Below are positions 49,215-59,341 of a DNA stretch of 64,000 nucleotides, one piece after another. Under the pieces are notes generated by a model. That model ran no database searches, was not told the DNA's origin, and was given only the letters and a program-made list of their open reading frames with translations. Source of the stretch: Pseudomonas multiresinivorans (lineage in GTDB: Bacteria > Pseudomonadota > Gammaproteobacteria > Pseudomonadales > Pseudomonadaceae); assembly GCF_012971725.1 (NCBI RefSeq), contig NZ_CP048833.1, positions 5,084,001-5,148,000 on the forward strand, given 5' to 3'. Each line of letters opens with the position of its first letter. Position 1 is the stretch's first letter. The translations under genes were made by a program, and so were the position numbers.

Positions 49215-50318
49215 TCAGGCCAGCAGGGCCACCGACTTGATCTGTGCCCAAACCGCCTGCCCGGCATGCAGGCCGAGTTGATCTTGGGAATAGCGGGTGA
49301 TCCGCGCCAGCAGCGGCGTGCCGGCCACGTCCAGCTTCACCAGCCGATGCGCCGGATTGTCCGTCGGCACGATCTCGACCACGGTCGCCGGCAACACGTT
49401 GAGGATGCTGCTGTGAGCCGCCGGCTCCAGGCTCAGGCTGACGTCCCGCGCCTGTACCTTGATGCGCAACGCCCGGCCCTTTTCCATCGGTGAATGGGCC
49501 AGCCGAATGCGCTGCTCGCACCGCGGCAGGGAAACCGAGAGCAAGCCGTAATCGGCATCGTGGGAAACCACGTGGCCATCGATCACCACCCCGGCATCTT
49601 CCAGATGGGAAATCGGCAGATCAGTACGCGCCAGGGTTTCCATCACCGGGCCGCTGGCAATCGCCTTGCCCTGGTCCAGCAACACCAGGTGATCGGCCAG
49701 CCGCGCCACTTCATCCGGCGAGTGGCTGACGTAGAGGATCGGGATATCCAGTTCGTCGTGCAGGCGTTCCAGGTACGGCAGGATTTCCGCCTTGCGCTTG
49801 AGGTCCAGCGCCGCCAATGGCTCATCCATCAGCAGCAGGCGCGGGCTGGTAAGCAGCGCGCGCGCCATGCCGACGCGCTGACGTTCGCCACCGGACAAGT
49901 GTCCCGGCATGCGCTCCAGCAGATGGCTGATGCCCAGCAGCTCGGTGGCCTGTTTCAGCTCCACGCGATGCTGGTCGCGCGGCACGCGCTTCATCCCGTA
50001 GGTGAGGTTGCGCTTCACCGACAGATGCTCGAACAGGTTGGCATCCTGGAACACGTAACCCAGCGCGCGCTTGTGCGGCGGCAGGAACACGCCGCTTGCG
50101 CTGTCCTGCCAGATCTCGCCATTCACCACCAGCCGGCCGAGCGGCGCGCGCTCCAGGCCCGCCACGCAGCGCAGGCAGGTAGTCTTGCCGGAACCGGAAT
50201 GGCCGAACAGTGCAGTCACGCCCTTGCCCGGCAACTGCAGGTCGACGTCCAGGCTGAAGCCCGAATAGGCGATCTGGAACCGGGCTTCGATGGCGCGCAC
50301 GGGAATATCCTGCTGCAT
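49215..50318 (-). CDS. modC: Molybdate ABC transporter ATP-binding protein ModC
   Basis: A 367-residue ATPase of the molybdate importer. Walker A is GHSGSGKTT near residue 40, the ABC signature is [15 protein letters not shown] near residue 130, and Walker B is [12 protein letters not shown]. The C-terminal TOBE/Mop-type domain (residues 290-360, [20 protein letters not shown]) is typical of ModC. The ATG at 50318 has GAGG 5 nt upstream; an in-frame GTG two codons earlier is less likely. It follows modB by only 7 bp. Confidence 0.96.
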   Translation of the reverse strand: MQQDIPVRAIEARFQIAYSGFSLDVDLQLPGKGVTALFGHSGSGKTTCLRCVAGLERAPLGRLVVNGEIWQDSASGVFLPPHKRALGYVFQDANLFEHLSVKRNLTYGMKRVPRDQHRVELKQATELLGISHLLERMPGHLSGGERQRVGMARALLTSPRLLLMDEPLAALDLKRKAEILPYLERLHDELDIPILYVSHSPDEVARLADHLVLLDQGKAIASGPVMETLARTDLPISHLEDAGVVIDGHVVSHDADYGLLSVSLPRCEQRIRLAHSPMEKGRALRIKVQARDVSLSLEPAAHSSILNVLPATVVEIVPTDNPAHRLVKLDVAGTPLLARITRYSQDQLGLHAGQAVWAQIKSVALLA

Positions 50319-50325
50319 GCCCACC

Positions 50326-51006
50326 TCAGGCCCAGGCCGACCGGCCGCGGCGGCTCGCGTAGAGCGCCAGCAGGACGAAGAAGGAGAAGATCACCATGCC
50401 GCCGGCCAGCCAGTGCGCCTGGGCGTACTCCATGGCCTCGACGTGATCGAAAATCTGTACCGACACCACGCGGGTCTTGCCCGGAATGTTGCCGCCGATC
50501 ATCAGCACCACGCCGAACTCGCCCACCGTGTGGGCGAAGCCGAGGATGCTGGCGGTGATGAAGCCCGGCCGCGCCAGCGGCAGGACCACCGAGAAGAAGG
50601 TATCCAGGGGGCTCGCACGCAGTGTGGCGGCGGCCTCCAGCGGTTTGTCGCCGATCGCCTCGAAGGCGTTCTGCAACGGCTGCACCACGAAGGGCAGCGA
50701 ATAGAACACCGAGCCCACCACGAGCCCGGCGAAGGTGAACGGCAGCCGCCCCAGGCCCAGGCTCTCGGTCGCCTGACCGATGAAGCCGTTGGGGCCCATG
50801 GTGATCAGCAGGTAGAAGCCGATCACCGTCGGCGGCAGCACCAGCGGCAGCGCCACCACCGCTCCCAGCGGGCCTTTCAGCCAAGAGCGGGTGCGCGACA
50901 GCCACCAGGCGATCGGCGTGCCGATCAGCAGGAGGATCAGGGTGCTCAGGGCGGCCAGCTCGATGGTGAGCCGGATGGCCAGGAAATCCTCCTGCGTGAG
51001 GGGCAT
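50326..51006 (-). CDS. modB: Molybdate ABC transporter permease ModB
   Basis: A 226-residue inner-membrane permease with about five hydrophobic segments. The binding-protein-dependent permease (EAA) loop [27 protein letters not shown] near residue 120 contacts ModC. The N-terminal [20 protein letters not shown] is typical. It sits 19 bp from modA and 7 bp from modC, in one modABC operon. Confidence 0.96.
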   Translation of the reverse strand: MPLTQEDFLAIRLTIELAALSTLILLLIGTPIAWWLSRTRSWLKGPLGAVVALPLVLPPTVIGFYLLITMGPNGFIGQATESLGLGRLPFTFAGLVVGSVFYSLPFVVQPLQNAFEAIGDKPLEAAATLRASPLDTFFSVVLPLARPGFITASILGFAHTVGEFGVVLMIGGNIPGKTRVVSVQIFDHVEAMEYAQAHWLAGGMVIFSFFVLLALYASRRGRSAWA

Positions 51007-51025
51007 TGCCTATTCCTTCAGAGAA

Positions 51026-51901
<876 letters not shown>

Positions 51902-51908
51902 TCAGTTC

Positions 51909-52337
51909 ATGAAGGTCAGTGCACGCAACGTCTTCAAGGGCAGCGTCAAGCAACTGCGCAACGGTGCGGTGAACGCGGAAGTCGTGGTCGCCCTGCCCGG
52001 CGGCAGCGAACTGGTGGCGATCGTCACCGAGGAAAGCGTCAAGAGCCTGGGCCTGGCCCAGGGCAAGGACGTCATCGCGCTGGTCAAGGCTCCTTGGGTG
52101 ATGCTGATGACCGAGGCCGAGGACATCCGCCTGTCCGCCCGCAACTGCCTGAGCGGCACCGTGAAAACCGTCACCGACGGCGCCGTGAATGCCGAGGTGG
52201 TGCTGGGCCTGCCGGGCGGCACCGAAGTGGTCGCCGTGGTCACCCGCGATGCGGTCAGCGAGCTCGGCCTGGCGGCTGGCGTGAAGGCGACTGCAGTGAT
52301 CAAAGCGTCCCATGTAATCCTCGGTGTTCCTGCCTGA
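51909..52337 (+). CDS. Di-Mop molybdenum-binding protein (ModG/TOBE type)
   Basis: A 142-residue cytoplasmic protein made of two tandem Mop domains. Each has the SARNxxxGxV...GAVNAEVVxxLPGGxExVAxVT pattern (residues 1-70 and 73-140). Such proteins store or buffer molybdate. It is divergent from modABC with a 127-bp shared promoter region, consistent with co-regulation by molybdate. AGGAG (GAGGAGAATCAGTTC) precedes the ATG. Confidence 0.92.
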   Translation: MKVSARNVFKGSVKQLRNGAVNAEVVVALPGGSELVAIVTEESVKSLGLAQGKDVIALVKAPWVMLMTEAEDIRLSARNCLSGTVKTVTDGAVNAEVVLGLPGGTEVVAVVTRDAVSELGLAAGVKATAVIKASHVILGVPA

Positions 52338-52389
52338 AACCCTGCACGGGCCTGTCGTCGACAGGTCCGCCTGCCGTGCCTGCAAGCGC

Positions 52390-52415
52390 TCGTTATAGCA
52401 AAAATTACATAACGA
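52390..52415. promoter_or_regulatory. ModE-like palindrome
   Basis: TCGTTAT-N12-ATAACGA is a perfect 7-bp inverted repeat, resembling the molybdate-responsive ModE operator. It lies 53 bp after the Mop gene stop, not in a promoter of a known gene, which makes it odd. Assignment to ModE is inference. Confidence 0.5.
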
Positions 52416-52487
52416 TACCGGTGACTCTGCAATACCCCCTAAGAGAGACTGATCTCAAAGGGCTATTTACCGTAGGGATAGGATGCA

Positions 52488-52548
52488 GAGTGACGCGGCG
52501 GGCGCCATCAGCGGGTGATGGCACCGCAGCATTCTGCATTTTTTGACT
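52488..52548 (+). terminator. Intrinsic terminator after the ModE-like site
   Basis: ATGCAGA...TCTGCAT forms the base of a stem and GCCATC-AGCGGGT-GATGGC its upper part, followed by TTTTTTG on the plus strand. It either ends the Mop transcript with a 150-nt 3' region or a separate small RNA starting near the ModE-like site. Confidence 0.6.
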
Positions 52549-52554
52549 TCAAGG

Positions 52555-54180
52555 TCAAATACTGTCTTCGACCTTCGGTGCCTGGCGGCGAGGCCACAGC
52601 AGTGTGAAGCATGCCCCGCCGAGCACTTCGCTTTTGGCGATCTGCGCGCGACCGCCGTGCCAGTGGATGATCCGCCGTACGATGGAAAGCCCCAACCCAT
52701 GCCCGCCGGTGACCCGCGCGCGACTGTCGTCGGCGCGGAAGAACGGCTGGAACAAACGGTGCCACTGCGCTTCGGGAACGCCAGGGCCGTCGTCTTCCAC
52801 GTCGACCTGGCAGCGATCCACGCTCACCCGGTAACTCACCCGCACCCGCCCTTCGGCGTAGCGCAGCGCATTGGTCATCAGGTTCTGCAGGGCGCGATGC
52901 AGGTAGCGCGGCTCGGCCTCGATCCAGCTGCCCTGGTCGAACGGCACCAACGCACCCGGCTCGCAGGTGACGGTGATTTCCCGGCGCAGCGGCGCGATCT
53001 CCGACACCACCTGCTCCACCAGCGCGCCCAGTTCGATGCGCTGATAGGCCAGGGCCGGCGAACCTTGCTCCAGCCGCGCATAGGTGAGCATCTCGTCCAC
53101 CAACTGGTCGAGGTCCTGGATGTCGCCATCCATGCCTTCCATGTACTTGCGCCGCGCCGTCTCAGTCTCGGCGGACTCGATCATCTCCAGCCCGAAGCGC
53201 AGCCGCGCCACCGGTGTGCGCAGCTCGTGGGACACCGCGCGCACCAGCTCGCGCTGCACCGTCAGCAACAGGTGCAACTGCTCGGCCATGTGGTTGAAGG
53301 CCCCGGCGAGGCGCCCCACCGAGTCCGCCCCGCGCACTTCCACGCGGGTATCCAGGCTGCCGCGGGCGATGCGCGTGGCGGCGGATTCGAGGCCGCGCAG
53401 GCGCTGCTCCAGCCCGCTGATCAACAGGTACAAGGTCAGACCGATGAGCGTCAGCGCGACGACCACGATGATCGTCAGCAACTGCGGCGGGTACGGGTTC
53501 ATCTGGTAGATCGGCCCCAGCTCCAGCACCCAGGGCGTGTCGAGGATGCCCGAGAGCACGCGGATCGAATCACCGCCCTTGCCCAGCGCCATCACCGTAT
53601 CGCCCTCTTCCACCCGGCGACTCTGGTCGTCGTCGAGGTCGACCTCCTTCAGGCGCAGCAGGTGCACCTCGAAGCCGAAGCGCTTGTCGCGGACGATGCG
53701 CGCCAGGTGATAAGGCTGCTCGCTGGCCGGGTAGCGCTTGAGTTCGTCCATCAGCAGGTAGATGGTCGCACGCGCCAACTGCTCGCTGACCTGCTCCACC
53801 TCGCCGGTGAGGATCAGCCCTTCAGCCGCGCTCACCTGGGTCATCACCTTCACTTCATGGGGCGCGCCAGCCTGCACCAGCACCTGGTCGTTCATCAGCC
53901 GCGCGCGGCTGCGCCCTTCCATGCCCAGCGCGTCCAGGCTGGTGAGCTTCAGCGGAATGCCCAGCAGGCGGCTCCACTGGCTCAGTGCGCGCTTGCGGTC
54001 CACCTCGCTCATGGGCAGCAGCTCGTCCGCCATCAGGCGGAAGGTGCCGCGCGCCAGGTCTTCGCGGTAGCGCTCGCCGCGCACGTCGTTGACCAGGTGC
54101 AGGGTCAGCACGGCCAGCGCGGCGACCGCCACCAGGGTCAGCAGCATGCCACCGTAGATGCGCAGGAAGATGGATTTCAT
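52555..54180 (-). CDS. RstB-like sensor histidine kinase
   Basis: A 541-residue inner-membrane kinase. TM1 is at the N terminus (FLRIYGGMLLTLVAVAALAVLTLHLV), a large periplasmic domain follows to about residue 235, then TM2 (LLTIIVVVALTLIGLTLYLLI). The HAMP domain is at about 260-310, and the H box RAVSHELRTPVARLRFG at about residue 327. The N box is NLMTNALRYAEG, G1 VEDDGPGVP and G2 GGHGLGLSIVRRI. Gene order with nrdAB matches PAO1 PA1157-PA1158. The 226-bp gap upstream holds the acetyltransferase gene's end and repeats. Stimulus unknown. Confidence 0.9.
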   Translation of the reverse strand: MKSIFLRIYGGMLLTLVAVAALAVLTLHLVNDVRGERYREDLARGTFRLMADELLPMSEVDRKRALSQWSRLLGIPLKLTSLDALGMEGRSRARLMNDQVLVQAGAPHEVKVMTQVSAAEGLILTGEVEQVSEQLARATIYLLMDELKRYPASEQPYHLARIVRDKRFGFEVHLLRLKEVDLDDDQSRRVEEGDTVMALGKGGDSIRVLSGILDTPWVLELGPIYQMNPYPPQLLTIIVVVALTLIGLTLYLLISGLEQRLRGLESAATRIARGSLDTRVEVRGADSVGRLAGAFNHMAEQLHLLLTVQRELVRAVSHELRTPVARLRFGLEMIESAETETARRKYMEGMDGDIQDLDQLVDEMLTYARLEQGSPALAYQRIELGALVEQVVSEIAPLRREITVTCEPGALVPFDQGSWIEAEPRYLHRALQNLMTNALRYAEGRVRVSYRVSVDRCQVDVEDDGPGVPEAQWHRLFQPFFRADDSRARVTGGHGLGLSIVRRIIHWHGGRAQIAKSEVLGGACFTLLWPRRQAPKVEDSI

Positions 54181-54220
54181 GGGTGGTTAATCCCGGCGGG
54201 CATGGCGCAGGTGAGGAGCG

Positions 54221-54389
54221 CCCTCACCCTAGCCCTCTCCCAGGGGGAGAGGGGACGGTTCGGCGTGCGCGCGAAGATTGGCGTTCTACTTGGATGACCC
54301 GGCAGGCCTCGATCATGAGAGGACAACGCCGAATCGGTTGCCGGCACGGACGGCCCCCTCTCCCCTTGGGAGAGGGCTGGGGTGAGGGC
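54221..54389. repeat. Facing CCCTCACCC-type repeats
   Basis: CCCTCACCCTAGCCCTCTCCC... (54221-54256) faces CCCCCTCTCC...GCTGGGGTGAGGG (54353-54389). The same paired element lies at 43.3 kb. It separates the kinase and acetyltransferase genes. Confidence 0.8.
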
Positions 54390-54406
54390 CAGCACGAGCG
54401 CGAGAT

Positions 54407-54961
54407 TCACCCGGCCTCCCCAGCATTAAGCAACCCGTAGTAGTCGAGGCTGAGGAACGCCCCGTCCTTCACCTCGCACTCACGCCGCCGACCTTCCAGC
54501 GTGAAGCCCTGGCGCAGCAGCAAGCGGCCGCTGGCGAGGTTCTCGGACTCCACCTCGGCTTCGATGCGATGCACGTGCATGTCGCGGAAGGCGTGGCGGC
54601 AGATCAGCGGCAGGCATTCGCTCATCACGCCCTGCCCCCAATGTTCGGGCAACAGCCAGTAGCCCAGTTCAAGACGACGGTGCTCCTGCTGCCAATTGTT
54701 GAAGCCGCAGCCGCCGAGGATGTCCTCCGGCGCCTCCGGCCAGCAGATTGCCCACCAGATACCGCTGCCTTCCTTATGCAGGCGCTCGAACCACTCCATC
54801 TGCTCGCGGGTGGCCTCCAGCGTCGCGTAGGAGACGCCGTAGTAACGGATCACCTCGGGGTGCGACAGCGCGCGGAATACCGTCGGCTGGTCGGCATCGG
54901 TGAAGGCGCGCAGGCGGAAGCGCTCGCCGTGCAGCTCGGGGAACGGTGGCACGGCGCTCAC
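54407..54961 (-). CDS. GNAT-family N-acetyltransferase (RimJ/RimL type)
   Basis: A 184-residue acetyltransferase of the RimJ/RimL type. The N-terminal GERFRLRAFTDADQPTVFRALSHPEV and the acetyl-CoA-binding LELGYWLLPEHWGQGVMSECLPLICRHAFRDMHVHRIEAEV segment (with Q-G in the Q/RxxGxG/A region) are characteristic. The GTG start lies 3 bp after the response-regulator stop. It interrupts the expected regulator-kinase pair and has an intact frame. The acceptor substrate is unknown. Confidence 0.88.
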   Translation of the reverse strand: MSAVPPFPELHGERFRLRAFTDADQPTVFRALSHPEVIRYYGVSYATLEATREQMEWFERLHKEGSGIWWAICWPEAPEDILGGCGFNNWQQEHRRLELGYWLLPEHWGQGVMSECLPLICRHAFRDMHVHRIEAEVESENLASGRLLLRQGFTLEGRRRECEVKDGAFLSLDYYGLLNAGEAG

Positions 54962-54964
54962 GGC

Positions 54965-55669
54965 TCAGAGCTCCCCGACGAACAGGTAGCCCTTGCTGCG
55001 CACCGTCTTGATCAGGCGCGGGTGCATCGGGTCGTCGCCGATCTTCGGGCGGATGCGCGAGATGCGCACGTCGATGGAGCGGTCCTGGCCGTCGTACTCG
55101 ATGCCGCGCAGGGAGTTGAAGATTTCCTCGCGGGAGAGGATGCGCCCGGCGTTGGCCGCCAGCAGCCAGAGCAGGTCGAACTCGGCGCTGGTCAGCTCGA
55201 TGGTCTGCTCGTCCAGCCAGGCCTCGCGCATGGCATTGTCGATCACCAGCTTGCCGAAGGTCAGGCGCTTGCCGGCAACGGCCGGTACGGTCTCGGCCGG
55301 CTCGCTGCGCCGCAGCAGGGCGCGAATGCGCGCCAGCAGCACGCGCGGGCGCACCGGCTTGCACACGTAATCGTCGGCGCCCATCTCCAGGCCCTGCACC
55401 TGATCCATGTCGTCGGTGCGCGCGGTGAGCATCAGGATCGGGCCGTCATAGTCCGGGCGCAGGCGCTTGCAGATGGACAGCCCATCCTCACCCGGCAGCA
55501 TCAGGTCGAGCACCACCAGGTCCGGCCGCTCGGCCAGCACCCGCTCCACTGCCTTGCCGCCGTGGGACTCGATGGACACCGCCAGGCCGTTGCTCTCCAG
55601 GTAGTCCTGGGTCAACTCGGCCAGTCGCTGGTCGTCCTCGACGATGAGAATGCGCGCTTCTTGTTCCAC
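54965..55669 (-). CDS. RstA-like OmpR-family response regulator
   Basis: A 234-residue regulator. The receiver domain starts RILIVEDDQRLAELTQDYL, with phospho-acceptor Asp in LVVLDLMLPGEDGLSI near residue 51, then LTARTD and CKPVRP. The C-terminal winged helix includes ELTSAEFDLLWLLAANAG, SREEIFNSLRG and RSIDVRISRIRPKIG. The GTG at 55669 (MEQEARIL) was chosen because AGGAGG lies 4 nt upstream; longer frames lack it. Its partner kinase is two genes away at 52555-54180. Confidence 0.92.
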   Translation of the reverse strand: MEQEARILIVEDDQRLAELTQDYLESNGLAVSIESHGGKAVERVLAERPDLVVLDLMLPGEDGLSICKRLRPDYDGPILMLTARTDDMDQVQGLEMGADDYVCKPVRPRVLLARIRALLRRSEPAETVPAVAGKRLTFGKLVIDNAMREAWLDEQTIELTSAEFDLLWLLAANAGRILSREEIFNSLRGIEYDGQDRSIDVRISRIRPKIGDDPMHPRLIKTVRSKGYLFVGEL

Positions 55670-56452
55670 CTTGCCTCCTGATGCGCCATGAGCGAGCGCG
55701 GGCACTCTTACTAACAGAGAGTAACTATAGAGAGCCCGCAAAAGCGGCCGGCATTGTAGCCAGATTGCCAGCCCCGCGGCACGCCACCGGCGTAAGCAGG
55801 CATTGCGCGAAAAGGTCAAGGGCTGCGCGGTGAGAAACACTACATATTGTGGTAGTGTTCCTTCCCGCACAGCCCCTCCGATGCGTGTGAAAAATCTCTC
55901 ACCAACCACGACGAACGGTGAAAGGCAGACAGCATCAGGGATAGCGCGAGTTACCCCGCTTCACCCACATTCCATGCACATTTTATCCACAGCTTTTCCC
56001 CGTCGCCCCGCCTTGCAAACACCCCCATAGCGCATTATCTTGTATCCCCGTTGCGGTATACCCCTACATCTTGGGGTTACCACCACGAACCGGACACAAG
56101 AAGAAAGTCGAAATCCCGAGCCTGTTCCACGGCTCCTCCGGTTCCACCACAACGTATTCCAGACGTACTGAGGTGCCAGGCGGCCCAGCCCGCAAGGAGC
56201 GATTCATGTCGATGGAAATGCGGTACGGGTGTTGCAACGTAACGTTCAACACCACTAGGTATTGTGGTCCCGGCCCGTAAAGCCGGCACCCGAGTTGGGC
56301 CAGGGAGGCGCTTCGGGTCATTCCCCCTGTTCCAGACGAATTCCAGCTCGCGGCTGCAACCGCGGGCGACTGCTCTTTTTGCTCTTTATTTCGGGACGGC
56401 GCTTCCAGCGTCAGCAACACACCAAATTACGAGAACGTGGAGACAACCACCC
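55670..56452 (+). promoter_or_regulatory. Long nrdA upstream region with NrdR-like and DnaA sites
   Basis: A 783-bp region. It contains NrdR-box-like palindromes: ACACTACATATTGTGG (55837-55852, inside a larger inverted repeat AACACTAC/GTAGTGTT), CCCCTACATCTTGGGG (56061-56076), and ACCACTAGGTATTGTGGT (56251-56268). A perfect DnaA box TTATCCACA lies at 55983-55991. The spacing between the NrdR-like sites (about 200 bp) is wider than the usual paired 31-bp arrangement. No classical -35/-10 was confidently fixed. A small ORF (56206-56280) lies inside it. Confidence 0.6.
56206..56280 (+). CDS. 24-residue cysteine-containing leader ORF upstream of nrdA
   Basis: An ATG with AAGGAG exactly 6 nt upstream opens a 24-codon frame encoding a peptide with three Cys (RYGCCNV and TRYCGPGP) and ending TAA. 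It overlaps the third NrdR-like palindrome (56251-56268) and ends 172 bp before the nrdA start. The Shine-Dalgarno quality makes translation likely. It could be a regulatory leader peptide or a small metal-binding product. No homolog is recognised. Confidence 0.5.
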   Translation: MSMEMRYGCCNVTFNTTRYCGPGP

Positions 56453-59341
56453 ATGCAAATCGACACCACTCGCGAGAACCCGCAGGCCAACGCGCCGCAG
56501 GCCGCCGAATCCGCACAGGATCTGGCCGCCACTGCGCCCGGCCAGCTGCGCGTGATCAAGCGCAACGGCACCGTAGTTCCCTACACCGATGACAAGATCA
56601 CCGTAGCCATCACCAAGGCGTTCCTCGCCGTGGAAGGCGGCACCGCCGCCGCCTCGTCGCGCATCCATGAGACCGTGCGCCGCCTGACCGAACAGGTCAC
56701 CGCGACCTTCAAGCGCCGCATGCCCTCCGGTGGCACCATCCACATCGAAGAGATCCAGGACCAGGTTGAACTGTCCCTGATGCGTGCCGGCGAGCAGAAG
56801 GTTGCCCGCGACTACGTGATCTACCGCGAAGCCCGCGCCAACGAGCGCAAGACCGCCGGTAACGCCAGCGACATCGCCCAGCCGCACCCGAGCATCCGCA
56901 TCACCAAGGCCGACGGCAGCACCCAGCCGCTGGACATGGGCCGCCTGCAGACCATCATCCGCGAAGCCTGCGAAGGCCTGGCCGAAGTCGATGGCAGCCT
57001 GATCGAACGCGAAACCCTGAAGAACCTGTACGACGGCGTCGCCGAGAAGGACGTCAACACCGCCCTGGTGATGACCGCCCGTACCCTGGTCGAGCGCGAG
57101 CCGAACTACTCCTACGTCACCGCCCGCCTGCTGATGGACACCCTGCGCGCCGAAGCCCTGGGCTTCCTGGGCGTCGCCGAGAGCGCCACTCACCACGAGA
57201 TGGCCGACCTCTACGCCAAGGCCCTGGCCGCCTACGTCGAGAAAGGCTCCGAGTTCGAGCTGATCGACAGCAAGCTCAAAGGCTACGACCTGGCCAAACT
57301 GGGCGCCGCGATCAACCACGAGCGCGACCAGCAGTTCACCTACCTCGGCCTGCAGACCCTGTACGACCGCTACTTCATCCACAAGGACGGCATCCGTTTC
57401 GAACTGCCGCAGGTCTTCTTCATGCGCGTGGCCATGGGCCTGGCCATCGAAGAGAAGGACCGTGAAGCTCGCGCCATCGAGTTCTACAACCTGCTCTCCT
57501 CGTTCGACTACATGTCGTCGACCCCGACCCTGTTCAACGCCGGCACCCTGCGTCCGCAGCTGTCCTCCTGCTACCTGACCACCGTGCCGGACGACCTGTC
57601 GGGCATCTACAACGCGATCCACGACAACGCCATGCTGTCGAAATTCGCCGGTGGCCTGGGCAACGACTGGACTCCGGTGCGCGCGCTGGGCTCCTACATC
57701 AAGGGCACCAACGGCAAATCCCAGGGCGTCGTCCCCTTCCTGAAAGTGGTGAACGACACCGCCGTCGCTGTGAACCAGGGCGGCAAGCGCAAGGGCGCCG
57801 TCTGTGCCTACCTGGAAACCTGGCACCTGGACATCGAGGAATTCCTCGAGCTGCGCAAGAACACCGGTGACGACCGTCGCCGTACCCACGACATGAACAC
57901 CGCGAACTGGATTCCGGACCTGTTCATGAAGCGCGTCTTCGACGACGGCAAGTGGACCCTGTTCTCCCCGTCCGAAGTACCGGACCTGCACGATCTGACC
58001 GGCAAGGCCTTCGAAGAGCGCTACGAGTATTACGAAGCCCTGACCGAGTACAACAAGATCAAGGTGTTCAAGGTCGTCCAGGCCAAGGACCTGTGGCGCA
58101 AGATGCTCTCCATGCTCTTCGAGACCGGCCACCCGTGGCTGACCTTCAAGGACCCGTGCAACCTGCGCAGCCCGCAGCAGCACGTGGGCGTGGTCCACAG
58201 CTCGAACCTGTGCACCGAGATCACCCTGAACACCAACAAGGACGAGATCGCGGTCTGCAACCTGGGCTCGATCAACCTGGTCAACCACATCGTCGACGGC
58301 AAGCTGGACACCGCCAAGCTCGAGAAGACCGTGAAGACCGCCGTGCGCATGCTCGATAACGTTATCGACATCAACTACTACTCGGTCCCGCAGGCTCGCA
58401 ACTCGAACCTCAAGCACCGCCCGGTTGGCCTGGGCATCATGGGCTTCCAGGACGCGCTGTACCTGCAACACATCGCCTACGGTTCCGACGCTGCCATCGA
58501 GTTCGCCGACAAGTCCATGGAAGCGGTGAGCTACTTCGCCATCCAGGCTTCCTGTGACCTGGCCGACGAGCGTGGCGCCTACGAGACCTTCGACGGCTCC
58601 CTGTGGTCCAAGGGCATCCTGCCGCTGGACTCCCAGCAGATCCTCATCGAAGCCCGTGGCCAGAAGTACATCGACGTCGACCTGACCGAATCCCTCGACT
58701 GGGCTCCGGTCCGTGCCCGCGTACAGAAAGGCATTCGTAACTCGAACATCATGGCCATCGCGCCGACCGCGACCATCGCCAACATCACCGGTGTATCGCA
58801 GTCCATCGAGCCGACCTACCAGAACCTGTACGTGAAATCGAACCTCTCCGGCGAGTTCACCGTGATCAACCCCTACCTGGTTCGCGACCTGAAAGCGCGC
58901 GGCCTGTGGGACCCGGTCATGGTCAACGACCTGAAGTACTACGACGGCTCCGTGCAGCAGATCGAGCGCATCCCGCAAGACCTGAAAGACCTGTACGCCA
59001 CCGCCTTCGAAGTCGAGACCAAGTGGATCGTCGACGCCGCCAGCCGCCGCCAGAAGTGGATCGATCAGGCCCAGTCCCTGAACCTCTACATCGCCGGCGC
59101 CTCGGGCAAGAAACTGGACGTGACCTACCGCATGGCGTGGTTCCGTGGCCTGAAAACCACCTACTACCTCCGTGCCCTGGCCGCCACCAGCACCGAGAAG
59201 TCCACCATCAACACCGGCAAGCTCAACGCCGTGTCCGCCGGTGGCAACGATGGCCTGCAAGCCGCAGCCGCCGAGCCGCAACCGGCTCCGGTACCGCAAG
59301 CCTGCTCCATCGACAACCCCGACTGCGAAGCCTGCCAGTAA
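56453..59341 (+). CDS. nrdA: Class Ia ribonucleotide reductase large subunit NrdA
   Basis: A 962-residue enzyme that reduces ribonucleoside diphosphates. It has two tandem ATP-cone domains. The first starts at about residue 34 (RVIKRNGTVVPYTDDKITVAITKAF) and the second at about residue 148 (IRITKADGSTQPLDMGRLQTIIREA), a double-cone arrangement known from P. aeruginosa NrdA. The catalytic region contains NLCTEITLNTNKDEIAVCNLGSINL, with Asn, Cys and Glu of the active site. The C-terminal CSIDNPDCEAC provides the mobile Cys pair for re-reduction. GTGGAG lies before the ATG. Confidence 0.97.
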   Translation: MQIDTTRENPQANAPQAAESAQDLAATAPGQLRVIKRNGTVVPYTDDKITVAITKAFLAVEGGTAAASSRIHETVRRLTEQVTATFKRRMPSGGTIHIEEIQDQVELSLMRAGEQKVARDYVIYREARANERKTAGNASDIAQPHPSIRITKADGSTQPLDMGRLQTIIREACEGLAEVDGSLIERETLKNLYDGVAEKDVNTALVMTARTLVEREPNYSYVTARLLMDTLRAEALGFLGVAESATHHEMADLYAKALAAYVEKGSEFELIDSKLKGYDLAKLGAAINHERDQQFTYLGLQTLYDRYFIHKDGIRFELPQVFFMRVAMGLAIEEKDREARAIEFYNLLSSFDYMSSTPTLFNAGTLRPQLSSCYLTTVPDDLSGIYNAIHDNAMLSKFAGGLGNDWTPVRALGSYIKGTNGKSQGVVPFLKVVNDTAVAVNQGGKRKGAVCAYLETWHLDIEEFLELRKNTGDDRRRTHDMNTANWIPDLFMKRVFDDGKWTLFSPSEVPDLHDLTGKAFEERYEYYEALTEYNKIKVFKVVQAKDLWRKMLSMLFETGHPWLTFKDPCNLRSPQQHVGVVHSSNLCTEITLNTNKDEIAVCNLGSINLVNHIVDGKLDTAKLEKTVKTAVRMLDNVIDINYYSVPQARNSNLKHRPVGLGIMGFQDALYLQHIAYGSDAAIEFADKSMEAVSYFAIQASCDLADERGAYETFDGSLWSKGILPLDSQQILIEARGQKYIDVDLTESLDWAPVRARVQKGIRNSNIMAIAPTATIANITGVSQSIEPTYQNLYVKSNLSGEFTVINPYLVRDLKARGLWDPVMVNDLKYYDGSVQQIERIPQDLKDLYATAFEVETKWIVDAASRRQKWIDQAQSLNLYIAGASGKKLDVTYRMAWFRGLKTTYYLRALAATSTEKSTINTGKLNAVSAGGNDGLQAAAAEPQPAPVPQACSIDNPDCEACQ

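Noticed and set aside
56411..59299. Minus-strand open frame nearly as long as nrdA
   Set aside because: It mirrors NrdA in another frame, composed mainly of Val/Gly/Leu/Asp/His residues with no domain; a codon-bias artefact of GC-rich DNA.
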